Assembly (NCBI RefSeq): GCF_016862115.1
Contig: NZ_BOMI01000006.1
Coordinates: 1-64,000, forward strand
DNA from: Paractinoplanes deccanensis
Lineage (GTDB): Bacteria > Actinomycetota > Actinomycetes > Mycobacteriales > Micromonosporaceae
DNA length: 64,000 nt
Direction: 5' to 3'
Part shown: piece after piece, positions 28,345 through 37,577 of the stretch
How positions within the stretch are numbered: position 1 is the first letter of the stretch
How the letters are laid out: every line of letters starts with the position of its first letter
Notes under the pieces: generated by a model
What the model was told of the DNA's origin: nothing
Database searches by the model: none
The model's input: the letters and a program-made list of their open reading frames with translations, nothing else
Program-made: the position numbers and the translations under genes

Positions 28345-29421
28345 ATGCGAGTCGTCATCGTCGGAGCCACCGGCAACGCCGGAACAGCCCTCCTGCGCCG
28401 TTTGGCCGCGGAGTCCGATGTCGAGGTCGCCGGGGTGGCCCGGCGCCTGCCCGACCCCGTCGGCGCGTACGCGGGGGCGAGCTGGCACTCGGTGGACATC
28501 GGGCAGGAGGACGCGACCGAGCGCCTCACCGAGGTCTTCGCCGGAGCGGACGCCGTGGTCCATCTGGCCTGGCAGATCCAGCCAAGCCACGACCAGCGCC
28601 TGCTCTACCGGACGAACGTGCTGGGCAGCCGCGCGGTGGCCCGGGCGGTGCTGCGGTCGGGGGCGCGCGCGCTGGTGCACGCGTCTTCGGTGGGCGTCTA
28701 CTCGCCGGGGCCCAAGGACGCTTTCGTCCGGGAGAACTGGGCGCGCGCGGGGGTGCTCGAGTCCTCGTACAGCCGGCACAAGGCGCTCGTGGAGCGCATG
28801 CTCGACGCCGTCGAGTCGGAGCACCCGACGCTGCGCGTGGTCCGGCTGCGCCCCGGGCTGATCTTCCAGCGGGCCGTCGGCACCGAGATCGGCCGTTACT
28901 TCGTGGGCCCGCTGCTCCCGGCACGGCTGCTGCGGCCGCAGTGGATCCCCGTGGTGCCGTCGCACCCCGGCCTCCGGATGCAGGCGGTGCACGCCGACGA
29001 CGTGGCCGACGCGTACGCCCGCGCGATCCTGTCGGACGTGCACGGCGCCTTCAACATCGCGGCCGGCCCGGTGCTCGATCCGCGGGTCGCCGCGCGCGCC
29101 TTCCACGGCGTACGCCTGCCCGTCCCCGGCATCGCCCTGGCCGGCGCCGCCGCGGCCTCGTGGTGGCTGCGCCTCCAGCCGATCGACGCGGGCTGGGTGC
29201 GGCTGGCGCTGAAGGCGCCCCTGATGTCGTGCGACCGCGCGGCGACCGAGCTCGGCTGGCGCCCCACCCGCGACGCCGTCGACGCGCTCAAGGAGCTGGT
29301 GGCCGGCATGGCCGACCGGGCGCACGGCGACGGCCCGCCGCTCTCGGCCGACCCCGCGCTGCCCGGCCGGCTCGGCGGCCTGCTGCGCGGGCGCCTCCCT
29401 GGCACCGGTAACCCCTATTAG
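28345..29421 (+). CDS. NAD-dependent epimerase/dehydratase
   Basis: Extended SDR, 358 residues. GATGNAG (7-13) binds NAD, the catalytic Ser-Ser is in HASSVGVYSPG, and Tyr-x3-Lys is YSRHK. It acts on a nucleotide sugar or a related ketone/hydroxyl; the family includes many enzymes of unknown substrate. It is divergent from the aldehyde oxidoreductase operon (62-base gap). Confidence 0.82.
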   Translation: MRVVIVGATGNAGTALLRRLAAESDVEVAGVARRLPDPVGAYAGASWHSVDIGQEDATERLTEVFAGADAVVHLAWQIQPSHDQRLLYRTNVLGSRAVARAVLRSGARALVHASSVGVYSPGPKDAFVRENWARAGVLESSYSRHKALVERMLDAVESEHPTLRVVRLRPGLIFQRAVGTEIGRYFVGPLLPARLLRPQWIPVVPSHPGLRMQAVHADDVADAYARAILSDVHGAFNIAAGPVLDPRVAARAFHGVRLPVPGIALAGAAAASWWLRLQPIDAGWVRLALKAPLMSCDRAATELGWRPTRDAVDALKELVAGMADRAHGDGPPLSADPALPGRLGGLLRGRLPGTGNPY

Positions 29422-29428
29422 TCCCAAA

Positions 29429-29448
29429 GCCCCTCGGCGGGTAGGGGC
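29429..29448 (+). terminator. Small hairpin after the epimerase gene
   Basis: GCCCCT at 29429-29434 pairs with AGGGGC at 29443-29448, eight bases past the epimerase stop. The stem is only 6 bp and there is no T-tract. Confidence 0.35.
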
Positions 29449-29623
29449 CTCGATCGCCGTCGCTCTATGATGCAAACCCTGGTCCTTCTGCCATGGAGCG
29501 TCACCGATCACCGCCAGCGCCACCCCCACGCACCAAGCGGGCTCACAGATCCCCCGCCAGCGCACGCCGGTCACCGGCGAGGCGCCCTCCGCCGTCGGAT
29601 CCCGCCGGGCCCCGTCGCCGGCG

Positions 29624-31036
29624 TTGTCGATCGTCGCGTGGGCGTTGCCGCTGGTGACCGCGTTCGCGCTGGGCGTCTGGCGCCTGACCACCCCCGCGCT
29701 GTGGGCCGACGAGCTCGCCACCTGGGGCGCGGTGCGCATCTCCTGGTCACAGCTGTGGCAGCTGTCCGGCACGGTCGACGCGGTGCTGGCGCCCTACTAC
29801 GCCGCGATGAAGGCGTACGCCGCGATCGCCGGCACCTCGACCGCCGCGCTGCGCCTGCCCGGAGTGATCGCTTTCGTCCTGACCACCGTGGTGGTCCACG
29901 CCATCGGCAAGCGCGTCGCCGGCCCGGCCGCCGGCTGCGTGGCGGCGCTGCTGTTCGCCGTCATGCCGGCCACGTCCCGCTACGCGCAGGAGGCACGGCC
30001 GTACGCGCTGGTGACGCTCTTCGCCGCGCTCGCCGTCCTCGGCCTGATCCGCCTCCTCGAGCAGCCCTCGGTGCCACGCCTGACCGCCTACGCGGCCACC
30101 ACCGCGCTGGCCGGCCTCTTCCATCCGCTCAGCGGGCTGTTCCTGCTCGCCGCGCACTTCGTGGCGGTGGCCTGGCTGCACGCCACGAAGAAGACCGACG
30201 GCTGGCCCACCACCCTGCGCTGGCTGGCCGCGGCCGTCGTGGGCGCGCTTCCCGCGCTCGCCCTGGCCTGGTGGGCGTCCGGCCAGACCGCCCAGGTCTC
30301 CTGGATCCGCCTGGTCGACCTGACCACCCTGCAAAACTTCCCCGCCACCGTGTTCGGCTCCGCCGCCGTCGGCGGCCTGCTGCTCGTGCTCGCCCTGATC
30401 GCGGTACGCCCCGAGCCGCCCATGGTCGCCATCGCCGCCACCGCCCTGGCCCCCATCGCGCTCCTGCTCGGCGCCGGCACCCTCATCCCCATCTGGGTCG
30501 CCCGCTACGTCCTGTTCTGCCTGCCGGCGATCGCCGTGCTCGCCGCCACCGCCGCGATCCGCTTCGGCACCGCCCGCGCCTGGCTCGCCGTGGCCCTGGC
30601 CGCCCTGCTCGCCTGGCCCACCGACCTCACCCTGCGCCGGCCCGACGGCCACGGCCAGGACTCCAAGAACATCGCCGCCGTCATCACCCCCCGCTACCAG
30701 CCCGGCGACGTCGCCGTCTTCCCCGACACCCACCGCAGCATCCCGTGGGCCGCCCGCGACATCTACCAGCTCTACCTGCCCACCCCACGCCCACCCGACG
30801 TGCTGGCCCAGACCCCGCAACGCCACGACGGCAAGTTCCTGGCCACCGAATGCCCCGGCGCCGCCTGCCTCGGCAACCCGCCGCGCATCTGGGTCATCCG
30901 CATGGACAACCCCACCGACCCCCTGCAGGACATGAACCCGGCGAAGAGGACACGCATCAACAGGGCCTACAAAACCGCCGGCCGCTGGCAGAGCGATCTG
31001 CTGGTCGTCATCCTCCTGGAACGCAAGACCGGTTAG
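29624..31036 (+). CDS. GT-C membrane glycosyltransferase
   Basis: Polytopic membrane protein, 470 residues, about ten helices. The first loop has the acidic motif ALWADELATW expected of GT-C enzymes (GT39/GT83 type), and YAQEARPYAL is a strong family signature. A soluble C-terminal part ends the protein. No ATG or GTG lies in frame between the upstream stop (29468) and 29624, so a TTG at 29624 is used. An ATG at 29493 opens a short Arg/Pro-rich ORF in another frame that a single-base change would join to this one, so the N-terminus is uncertain. Confidence 0.75.
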   Translation: MSIVAWALPLVTAFALGVWRLTTPALWADELATWGAVRISWSQLWQLSGTVDAVLAPYYAAMKAYAAIAGTSTAALRLPGVIAFVLTTVVVHAIGKRVAGPAAGCVAALLFAVMPATSRYAQEARPYALVTLFAALAVLGLIRLLEQPSVPRLTAYAATTALAGLFHPLSGLFLLAAHFVAVAWLHATKKTDGWPTTLRWLAAAVVGALPALALAWWASGQTAQVSWIRLVDLTTLQNFPATVFGSAAVGGLLLVLALIAVRPEPPMVAIAATALAPIALLLGAGTLIPIWVARYVLFCLPAIAVLAATAAIRFGTARAWLAVALAALLAWPTDLTLRRPDGHGQDSKNIAAVITPRYQPGDVAVFPDTHRSIPWAARDIYQLYLPTPRPPDVLAQTPQRHDGKFLATECPGAACLGNPPRIWVIRMDNPTDPLQDMNPAKRTRINRAYKTAGRWQSDLLVVILLERKTG

Positions 31037-31059
31037 TCACCATATGCGCACATTGTCGT

Positions 31060-32277
31060 TCAGGCGGCGACGGCGGGCTCCGGGCGGCGATCGTCGTCCA
31101 GGCCGCGCGGTGCCGGAGACGGCGGCGGTTTGCGCAGGCCGGCGACGACCTTGATCACGAGCATGAGGCCGGCAATGGTGATCCAGGCGGTGCCCTTGAA
31201 CGACTCGCGGAGGGCGGGCTTGCGGGTCGGGAAGTCGAGGCCGTAGATCCGGACGACGGTGGCTATCAGCAGCAGCGACGCCAGCCAGAACCAGAGCGAA
31301 CGGGCGATCGACCCCGGCACGGCGATGCTCGCCACCAGCATCGGGATGACCAGCAGCGGGTAGTACATGAACGCCGGGCTGAGCACCAGGAACGTGCCGA
31401 GCAGCAGGGCCGACGACGTCTCCACGATGCGCAGGCGCTCCTCGCCGCCCTGGCGCCAGCGGAGCACGGCCACCGTGATGGCCACGATCAGGACCACGGC
31501 GCGCAGGACGGTGACCACCGGGCCGTCGATGCCGATGCGGGGCAGGACGGCGATCAGCGAGGAGTCGTACGGCTTGGAGAAGTCGTCCTGGCCGTTGAGC
31601 AGGAACGGCACCGTCTTGGTGAAGAACAGGCCGGGGTCGGGCAGCAACGCCATCACGATCCCGCTGAGCACGACGGGGATGCCGGCGGCGGCCGCGAAGC
31701 CGCCCCAGCGGCGGGCCAGCAGGAAGACCAGGCCGAGCGGGACGAGCATCGGCTTGATCGCGATGGAGACGCCCACGGCGACGCCGGCGAGCAGCCACCT
31801 GTTGCGGCTCATCAGCAGCAGGGCCACCGACATGAGGGCCGCCACGATGGCCGTCCAGTTGGCGTTGACCAGCACCAGGTTGACCGGCTCGAAGACGGCC
31901 ACGATCGCCACGCCGGCGATCCCGAGCCAGGAGCGCATGGAGAAGCCGAACGTCTTGAGCGCCGCCCACCAGGCCACGAGGACGCCCACCGCGAGCACGT
32001 ACGGGATGGTCCGCATCAGGGTGTGGTCCGTGAACGGCGTCTGCACCAGCGCGAACGGGATGCTCGACGGCGGGTAGAGGAACCGCTTCGACTCGTACGG
32101 CGAGTGGCCGGTCTGGAGGTTGCGCACCGCGTCGACGATCAGGTTGTTGTCGAGCGCCCAGAACGTCACGGCGATGCGCCACACCTGTTGCGCGAAGATC
32201 GCGTACGCGACGACCACCGCCGGCCAGGGGGCGATCTTGGCGAGGGCGGCCGGCACGGTGCCGTTAGCGGGTTGCAT
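31060..32277 (-). CDS. GT87-family (DUF2029) mannosyl/arabinosyltransferase
   Basis: GT-C integral membrane protein, 405 residues, about ten helices. The first loop has the DUF2029 pattern NLQTGHSPYESKRFLYPPSS, with the conserved YPP. Relatives in actinobacteria include AftC and PimE, which add arabinose or mannose to cell-envelope glycans. TATGAT lies eight bases before the ATG (leaderless pattern). It is convergent with the preceding GT-C gene with a 23-base gap, so there are two envelope sugar transferases side by side. Confidence 0.82.
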   Translation of the reverse strand: MQPANGTVPAALAKIAPWPAVVVAYAIFAQQVWRIAVTFWALDNNLIVDAVRNLQTGHSPYESKRFLYPPSSIPFALVQTPFTDHTLMRTIPYVLAVGVLVAWWAALKTFGFSMRSWLGIAGVAIVAVFEPVNLVLVNANWTAIVAALMSVALLLMSRNRWLLAGVAVGVSIAIKPMLVPLGLVFLLARRWGGFAAAAGIPVVLSGIVMALLPDPGLFFTKTVPFLLNGQDDFSKPYDSSLIAVLPRIGIDGPVVTVLRAVVLIVAITVAVLRWRQGGEERLRIVETSSALLLGTFLVLSPAFMYYPLLVIPMLVASIAVPGSIARSLWFWLASLLLIATVVRIYGLDFPTRKPALRESFKGTAWITIAGLMLVIKVVAGLRKPPPSPAPRGLDDDRRPEPAVAA

Positions 32278-32304
32278 GACGCGGGATCATATGTGGCGGC
32301 CGCA

Positions 32305-35300
32305 CTAGGCGATCAACGGGAGCCGCTTGGTCATCTGGCTCAGCGCCTCGGTGCCGTCGACCGGGCTGGAGAACAGGTAGCCCTGGCCCAGTGGGCAGCC
32401 CAGCCAGGCGAGCAGGTCGCGGTGGGTCGTGCTCTCGATGCCCTCGGCGATCACCGTCAGGCCGTACTGCCGCGACAGCGCCACCATCTGCTGCACCCGG
32501 GCCAGCTGGTCCTGGCTCTGGGCGATGTCGTCGATCGCCGACTTGTCGATCTTCACGACGTCGAGGGGGCGGCCGTCGAGGCCGGGCCCGAAGTAGTCGA
32601 TCGCGATCCGTACGCCGTGCTCGCGCAGGTCGGCCAGGTGCTCCCAGACGGCCTCGTGCTCCGGCGCCAGCGCGGTCTCGTCCAGCTCCAGCATGAGCGC
32701 GTGCGGCGGCACGCCGGCCCGGGCCAGCGCCCGCTTGATCTCGTCGACGAAGCCGGCCTCGCGGAACTGGCGCACGGAGACGTTCACACTCACGTACGGC
32801 TGGCGCGACCGTGGCAGGATGCGCCGCCACTGCCCGACCGTGTGCAGCGCCTGCTCCAGCACCCAGCGGCCCATCGGCACGATCAGGCCGCTCTCCTCCG
32901 CCACCTCGATGAACTCGGCCGGCTGGACCACGCCGCGGCTCGGGTGGTGCCAGCGCACCAGGGCCTCGTAGCCGACCGGCTCGTCCGTGCCGAGATCGAC
33001 GATCGGCTGGTACGCCAGCAGGAACAGTCCCTCCCGCGCCGCGTGGTCGAGGGCCGAGCGCAGCTCGAGGCGCTCCACCATCGCGCCGTGCAGGTCGGCC
33101 CGGTAGCGGCGCCACTGGTTCTTGCCGGCCCCCTTCGCCACGTAGAGGGCCAGGTCGGCCTGGCGCAGCAGCTCGTCGGCGGTCCCCGCCTCGGGCGTGG
33201 TGGTGATGCCGATGCTCGCCACCGCCATGATGCTCGTGCCGTCGTCGAGCGGCACCGGCTCGGCGAGGGCCGCGAGGATCCGCTGGGCGGTCTCCTCCAC
33301 CGCCCCCGGGTCCTGGACGTTCTCCACCAGCGCGGCGAACTCGTCGCCGCCGAGCCGCGCGGCCGTGTCGTCGGCGCGCAGCGCACCGGCGATCCGGTGG
33401 GCGACCGTGATCAGCAGCTGGTCGCCGGCCGCGTGGCCCAGGGTGTCGTTGACCTTTTTGAAGTCGTCCAGGTCGATGAAGAGCACGCCGACGACCGAGC
33501 CGTCGCGGGCGCCGCGGTGCAGCGCGTGCCCGAGCCGGTCGTGGAAGAGCACCCGGTTGGCGAGGCCGGTCATCGAGTCGTGGAACGCCTGGTGGATCAG
33601 CTCCTGTTCGAGCCGGCGGCGCTCGGTCACGTCGCGCAGGGTCACCACCAGCGCGGCGACGGTCGGGTCGGCGCGCAGGTCCTGCCCCTGCATCTCGAGC
33701 AGGACGGGGGTACGGCGGTTGCCCACCGCCCGGAAGTCGAGCCCCTCCTGCATCGCGTCGCCGGCCCGGACCGCGGCGAGCACCTCGGCGAGCCGGCCCC
33801 GGTCGCCGGGGTGGATGACGCTGGGCAGCGGGGCGCCGCTCGGGTCGCGGCCGAGGACCGTCGCCGCGGACGGGCTCGCGTACAGGATGCGGTCGTGCTC
33901 GTCGACGATGAGGATGACGTCGGAGGTGTTCTGCACCAGGGTGCGGAAGTAGGTCTCGCTGTTGCGGCGGATCACCTCCCGGCTGAGCTCGATCCGCTCC
34001 AGGGCGAGCGCGGCCTGCCCGGCCAGCACCTCGACCGCGCGCAGCAGGCCGGGCAGCCGCGGGGTGGGCGCGCCGACGTGCAGCACGCCGACCAGCGAGT
34101 CACCGGCCGGCCGGTCGCGCAGCACCATCGGGCAGCGCAGCGCCATGCCGTGCGGGGAGAGCCGCACCGCTACCGCCCAGTCGAGGTCGCCGGTCGCCAC
34201 CATCCGGGCCGACGTGCCGCCGGCCCGGTCGCCGGCCGCCTCGGCCCGCAGCGCACCCTCCTCGGTGACCGCCATCGCCAGCACCACGCCGTGCGGCGTG
34301 TCCGCGGGCAGCAGCTCGGCCACCGCGGTCCGCACGGCGGCGTTGACCTCGTCGGCCGTGTTCGCCGACACCAGGGCCGCGGAGGCCCGGCGCAGCGCCC
34401 GCTCCCGGGCCAGCGCCAGCCGGTGGCTCGCCATGATGCCCGCCAGGCGGAGCAGCACGAGCAGGAACGTGACGGCGCTGAGGACCGCGACAACGGTCAG
34501 GTCGGGCACCTCGCCGTCGCGGAACATCCGGACCAGCAGCACGGCCGGCGCGGTCATCGACGCCAGCCCGAGCAATGCCAGCCGCGGGCGGGTCAGCTCG
34601 GTCTCGGCGGCCGCGACCGGCCGGCTCAGCTCGATCATCGACGGGTGCAGGGCGGCGAGGCCGGCGCCGGCGTAGAGGGCGAAACGGCCCAGGCCGGCCG
34701 CGCTCATGTCGAAGGCCAGCTGGTAGCCGACGTCGGCGACCAGCATGACGAAGAGCCCCGCCCCGAGGATCCGCCCGGCGGTGACGGGACGGCCCGCGGC
34801 GAGCAGCCGGGTCAGCAGGCCGAGCAGCAGCAGGTCGGCCACGGAGAGGACGACCGCCGTCCAGCCGTGGTCGGCGTGCAGGTCGGGACCGAGGACGAAG
34901 CTCCAGGCGAGCAGGGCGACGCCGGAGGTGAGCGTGAGCGAGTCGAGCAGCGCCGCCCGGTCGCGCAGCCCGCCCGTGCGGCGGCGGATCAGCACGAGCA
35001 GCACGCCGGCAAGGACCGGATAGCCGACGAGCGCGAGCACGGCGCCCGCGGCGCGCAGGCCGGGAACGAGCTCGGGCGCGGTGCAGACGGCCGTGCCGGC
35101 GGCGGAGAGCGCGACGGCTAGCCCGAGCAGGCGCCAGGGCATGCGGTCGGCGGGCTGCCGCAGCCGTACGCCGTGCGCGATCGCCGCGACCGCGGAGAGC
35201 CCGGCGACCAGGCGCAGGACGCTCTGCGCCTCGGCGGGCACCAGCACGAACAGGACGGCGATCAGCGCCATCCAGCCACCGAAGGCGGCGGCCCAGCGTG

Positions 35301-35307
35301 CCGGCAT
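32305..35307 (-). CDS. Membrane GAF-PAS-GGDEF-EAL protein, degenerate EAL
   Basis: Cyclic-di-GMP signalling protein, 1000 residues. An N-terminal membrane domain of about eight helices (to residue ~310) is followed by a GAF-like domain, a PAS (VILIVDEHDRILYASPSAA), GGDEF and EAL. The GGDEF active site is intact (LGGDEF), with a perfect inhibitory site RADD five residues before it. In the EAL domain, YEALVRW, VNVSVRQF, KID and AEGIES remain. The metal-binding DDFGTG is DYFGPG (Tyr codon at 32593-32595). The phosphodiesterase is therefore probably weak or dead, leaving a feedback-inhibited diguanylate cyclase. ATG at 35307 follows GGAGG. Confidence 0.88.
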   Translation of the reverse strand: MPARWAAAFGGWMALIAVLFVLVPAEAQSVLRLVAGLSAVAAIAHGVRLRQPADRMPWRLLGLAVALSAAGTAVCTAPELVPGLRAAGAVLALVGYPVLAGVLLVLIRRRTGGLRDRAALLDSLTLTSGVALLAWSFVLGPDLHADHGWTAVVLSVADLLLLGLLTRLLAAGRPVTAGRILGAGLFVMLVADVGYQLAFDMSAAGLGRFALYAGAGLAALHPSMIELSRPVAAAETELTRPRLALLGLASMTAPAVLLVRMFRDGEVPDLTVVAVLSAVTFLLVLLRLAGIMASHRLALARERALRRASAALVSANTADEVNAAVRTAVAELLPADTPHGVVLAMAVTEEGALRAEAAGDRAGGTSARMVATGDLDWAVAVRLSPHGMALRCPMVLRDRPAGDSLVGVLHVGAPTPRLPGLLRAVEVLAGQAALALERIELSREVIRRNSETYFRTLVQNTSDVILIVDEHDRILYASPSAATVLGRDPSGAPLPSVIHPGDRGRLAEVLAAVRAGDAMQEGLDFRAVGNRRTPVLLEMQGQDLRADPTVAALVVTLRDVTERRRLEQELIHQAFHDSMTGLANRVLFHDRLGHALHRGARDGSVVGVLFIDLDDFKKVNDTLGHAAGDQLLITVAHRIAGALRADDTAARLGGDEFAALVENVQDPGAVEETAQRILAALAEPVPLDDGTSIMAVASIGITTTPEAGTADELLRQADLALYVAKGAGKNQWRRYRADLHGAMVERLELRSALDHAAREGLFLLAYQPIVDLGTDEPVGYEALVRWHHPSRGVVQPAEFIEVAEESGLIVPMGRWVLEQALHTVGQWRRILPRSRQPYVSVNVSVRQFREAGFVDEIKRALARAGVPPHALMLELDETALAPEHEAVWEHLADLREHGVRIAIDYFGPGLDGRPLDVVKIDKSAIDDIAQSQDQLARVQQMVALSRQYGLTVIAEGIESTTHRDLLAWLGCPLGQGYLFSSPVDGTEALSQMTKRLPLIA

Positions 35308-35399
35308 CCTGTCCCAGCCTCCACTCGCACCGACGGTTCTGCGGGCTGCCTGATCGGCCCGGCACGGGGCCACCTGAGCGAAACCGGCACAATCGTGGT

Positions 35400-36041
35400 G
35401 TGCTCCTCGAGTTCATCCGCGGCAACACCGCCCCGGCACCGGTCCCGTTCGTCCCCGAGATCACACTCTACCAGGCGGAGGAGCCGATCGCCCTCTGGGA
35501 GAAGACGGAGGAGTCGGGCGGCGAGCAGCCACCGCCGTTCTGGGCGTTCGCCTGGGCCGGCGGGCAGGCGCTGGCCCGGCACGTGCTCGACGACCCCGGC
35601 CTGGTGGCGGGGCGCAGCGTGCTCGACCTGGCCACCGGCTCCGGGCTGGTGGCCGTGGCGGCGGCGAAGGCGGGCGCCCGTCCGGTGACCGCCAACGACG
35701 TCGACCCGTACTCGCTGGCCGCGGCCGAGGCGAACGCGGCGGCCAACGGGGTCGAGGTGCGGACCGTCGAGGCCGACCTGCTGGACACCGACGACCCGTA
35801 CGGCGTGGTCCTGGCCGGCGACGTCTTCTACAGCCGCGAGATGGCCGCCCGGGTGCTGCCGTTCCTGCGCCGGGCGGCGGGCCGCGGCAGCCTCGTGCTG
35901 ATCGGCGACCCCGGCCGGGCGTACCTGCCGTCCGAGGGCCTCGTCAGGAGGGCGTCCTACGACGTGCCCGTGCCGGTCTCGCTGGAGAGCGTGCCGGTGC
36001 GGCACACGACCGTGTGGCAGCTGCTCACCGCAGGAGCTTGA
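35400..36041 (+). CDS. Class I SAM methyltransferase (ETFB/nicotinamide MTase-like)
   Basis: A 213-residue Rossmann methyltransferase. The SAM motif is VLDLATGSGLVAVAAAKAG, the acidic loop is ANDVDPYS, and the FWAFAWAGGQALARHVL segment before motif I is typical of the ETFB-lysine / PrmA-like group of protein-lysine methyltransferases. GTG at 35400 is preceded by CACAAT with a six-base gap, so the mRNA is probably leaderless. It overlaps the convergent HAD gene by 17 bases. Target unknown. Confidence 0.8.
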   Translation: MLLEFIRGNTAPAPVPFVPEITLYQAEEPIALWEKTEESGGEQPPPFWAFAWAGGQALARHVLDDPGLVAGRSVLDLATGSGLVAVAAAKAGARPVTANDVDPYSLAAAEANAAANGVEVRTVEADLLDTDDPYGVVLAGDVFYSREMAARVLPFLRRAAGRGSLVLIGDPGRAYLPSEGLVRRASYDVPVPVSLESVPVRHTTVWQLLTAGA

Positions 36042-36741
36042 GCAGGCCGTAGCCGTCCTCGACCACGTCGTCCGGGCTGGGACCGCCCGGTTCCGCGCTG
36101 GTGCGCGGCGACGGCATGAGAATGGCCCGGCCGACGCCGGCGCGGCGGCAGCACTGGATGTCGCGGCGCGGGGTGTCGCCCACGTACCACGCCTCCTCGG
36201 GCGGCACGCCGAGCGCGTCGGTCGCGTACCAGATCATCTGCGGGTTGGGTTTGCGCACGCCGGCCTCGTCGCTGTAGATCTGCGCCGCGAAGTAGCCGCC
36301 GATGCCCGCCTTGTCCAGGAAGTCGCGGTGCGCGGCGCCCGACAGCGTGTTGCTGACCACCGCCAGCGGGATCCCGGCCGCCGCCGCGGCCTCCAGCATC
36401 TCGGGGATGCCCGGCCGCAGCGCCCAGGTGTCCCGCCAGGCCCACTCGTAGGCGAGCTTGCGCACCGCCCCGCGCACCGGCACCTGGGCCGCCGGCGGCC
36501 ACCCCGGCAGGATGAACCGCTCGAAGACCTCGGCCTGGCTCAGCTCGTCGGGCCAGTCCTCGTCGCGCCAGGCCGCCCACGCGGCGGCGCCCTCGGTGAG
36601 CGACCGCTGGATCTCCCCGGGTGGCAGGGCGCCCTTCGTCAGGTTGAAGATGCGCAGGACGAGCCCGGGCGGAGCGCTGCGCTGCGGTGGCGCGTCCGCC
36701 AGGACGCCCCCGAAGTCGAGCAGTAGCGCAGCGGGCCGCAT
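36025..36741 (-). CDS. HAD-superfamily hydrolase
   Basis: Subfamily-IA HAD phosphatase-like protein, 238 residues. Motif I is LLLDFGGVL (Asp9). The second residue pair is Gly rather than Asp, so the general acid is missing, as in several HAD-IA subgroups. Motif II is VVSNT, the conserved Lys is in VRKPNP, and motif IV is YVGDTPRRDI. It begins one base after the ROK kinase stop, implying an operon and possibly a shared sugar-phosphate role. Confidence 0.82.
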   Translation of the reverse strand: MRPAALLLDFGGVLADAPPQRSAPPGLVLRIFNLTKGALPPGEIQRSLTEGAAAWAAWRDEDWPDELSQAEVFERFILPGWPPAAQVPVRGAVRKLAYEWAWRDTWALRPGIPEMLEAAAAAGIPLAVVSNTLSGAAHRDFLDKAGIGGYFAAQIYSDEAGVRKPNPQMIWYATDALGVPPEEAWYVGDTPRRDIQCCRRAGVGRAILMPSPRTSAEPGGPSPDDVVEDGYGLLKLLR

Positions 36742-36742
36742 G

Positions 36743-37513
36743 TCAACGAACGGTACCCAACGTCCAGGCTCGCACTCCCCCGACGATGCCGGCCGTGTTG
36801 GGCACCACCACGACGTCGTCGCCCATGCGCGCCAGCTGGGTGGGGGTGATGAGGCGGGAGTTGCCGCCGCCCAGATAGACCCGGTCCCAGAGGAAGACCG
36901 GCCGCAGCCCCTCGACGACGTTGCGCACCCGCCGCGACCAGAGCGCGTCGCCCAGCCGGCGGCGCTCGTGCTCGCCGATGTAGGTGTCGTAGGACATGCC
37001 CCACCGCACCGGCGCCTGCGACATCTCCAGGTGCGGGGCGAGCGCGCCACCGTCGAAAAGGGCGCAGCCCAGCCCCGTGCCGAGGGTCAGCACCAGCTCG
37101 CAGCCGGTGCCCGCGACCACGCCGGCGCCGTGCACCTCGGCGTCGTTGAGCACCAGCGTGGGCATGCCGAACGCCTCGGCCAGCGCCGTGCGCGCGTCGA
37201 AGCCGCTCCAGGCCTCCACCAGATCGGGATCGACCTTGGTACGGGGACCGCTGCGCGTCACGTAGTGCGGCGTCGCCACCACCACGCCGTGCCGCAGCAT
37301 GCCCGGCATGCCCACGGTGACCCGGTCGGCGCTGGGCAGCCGCTCGCCGAGCTGCACCAGCGTCTTCACGAAAAGGTCGGGAGGCAGCGGGTACGGCGTC
37401 GGGACACGCAACGGCTGCGCCCGCATCGTGCCCGCCTCGTCGAGGACGGACCCCTTGATGCCGCCGCCTCCGCAGTCGATCGTCAGGGTGAAAGCCACGC
37501 CGTCAGTTTGCAT
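36743..37513 (-). CDS. ppgK: ROK-family kinase, polyphosphate-glucokinase-like
   Basis: Sugar kinase, 256 residues. Phosphate-1 motif LTIDCGGGGIKG, phosphate-2 motif LTLGTGLGCALF, catalytic Asp124 in LNDAEVHGAG, and adenosine region YLGGGNSRL. The compact size and the GGGGIKG and LGTGLG motifs match PpgK, which phosphorylates glucose using polyphosphate or ATP; ATP-only activity cannot be excluded. ATG at 37513 has a very strong AGGAGGTG site. First gene of the kinase-HAD pair. Confidence 0.75.
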   Translation of the reverse strand: MQTDGVAFTLTIDCGGGGIKGSVLDEAGTMRAQPLRVPTPYPLPPDLFVKTLVQLGERLPSADRVTVGMPGMLRHGVVVATPHYVTRSGPRTKVDPDLVEAWSGFDARTALAEAFGMPTLVLNDAEVHGAGVVAGTGCELVLTLGTGLGCALFDGGALAPHLEMSQAPVRWGMSYDTYIGEHERRRLGDALWSRRVRNVVEGLRPVFLWDRVYLGGGNSRLITPTQLARMGDDVVVVPNTAGIVGGVRAWTLGTVR

Positions 37514-37577
37514 GGCGGACACCTCCTCGCCTAGCGATTGTGACCCGCGTGTGTGGGGTTGGGTAGGGTCGACGGCC

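Noticed and set aside
29467..35121. A 1884-residue open frame on the + strand
   Set aside because: It is a high-GC shadow: it crosses two real GT-C genes and the GGDEF-EAL gene, with His/Arg/Gly low-complexity and no domain.
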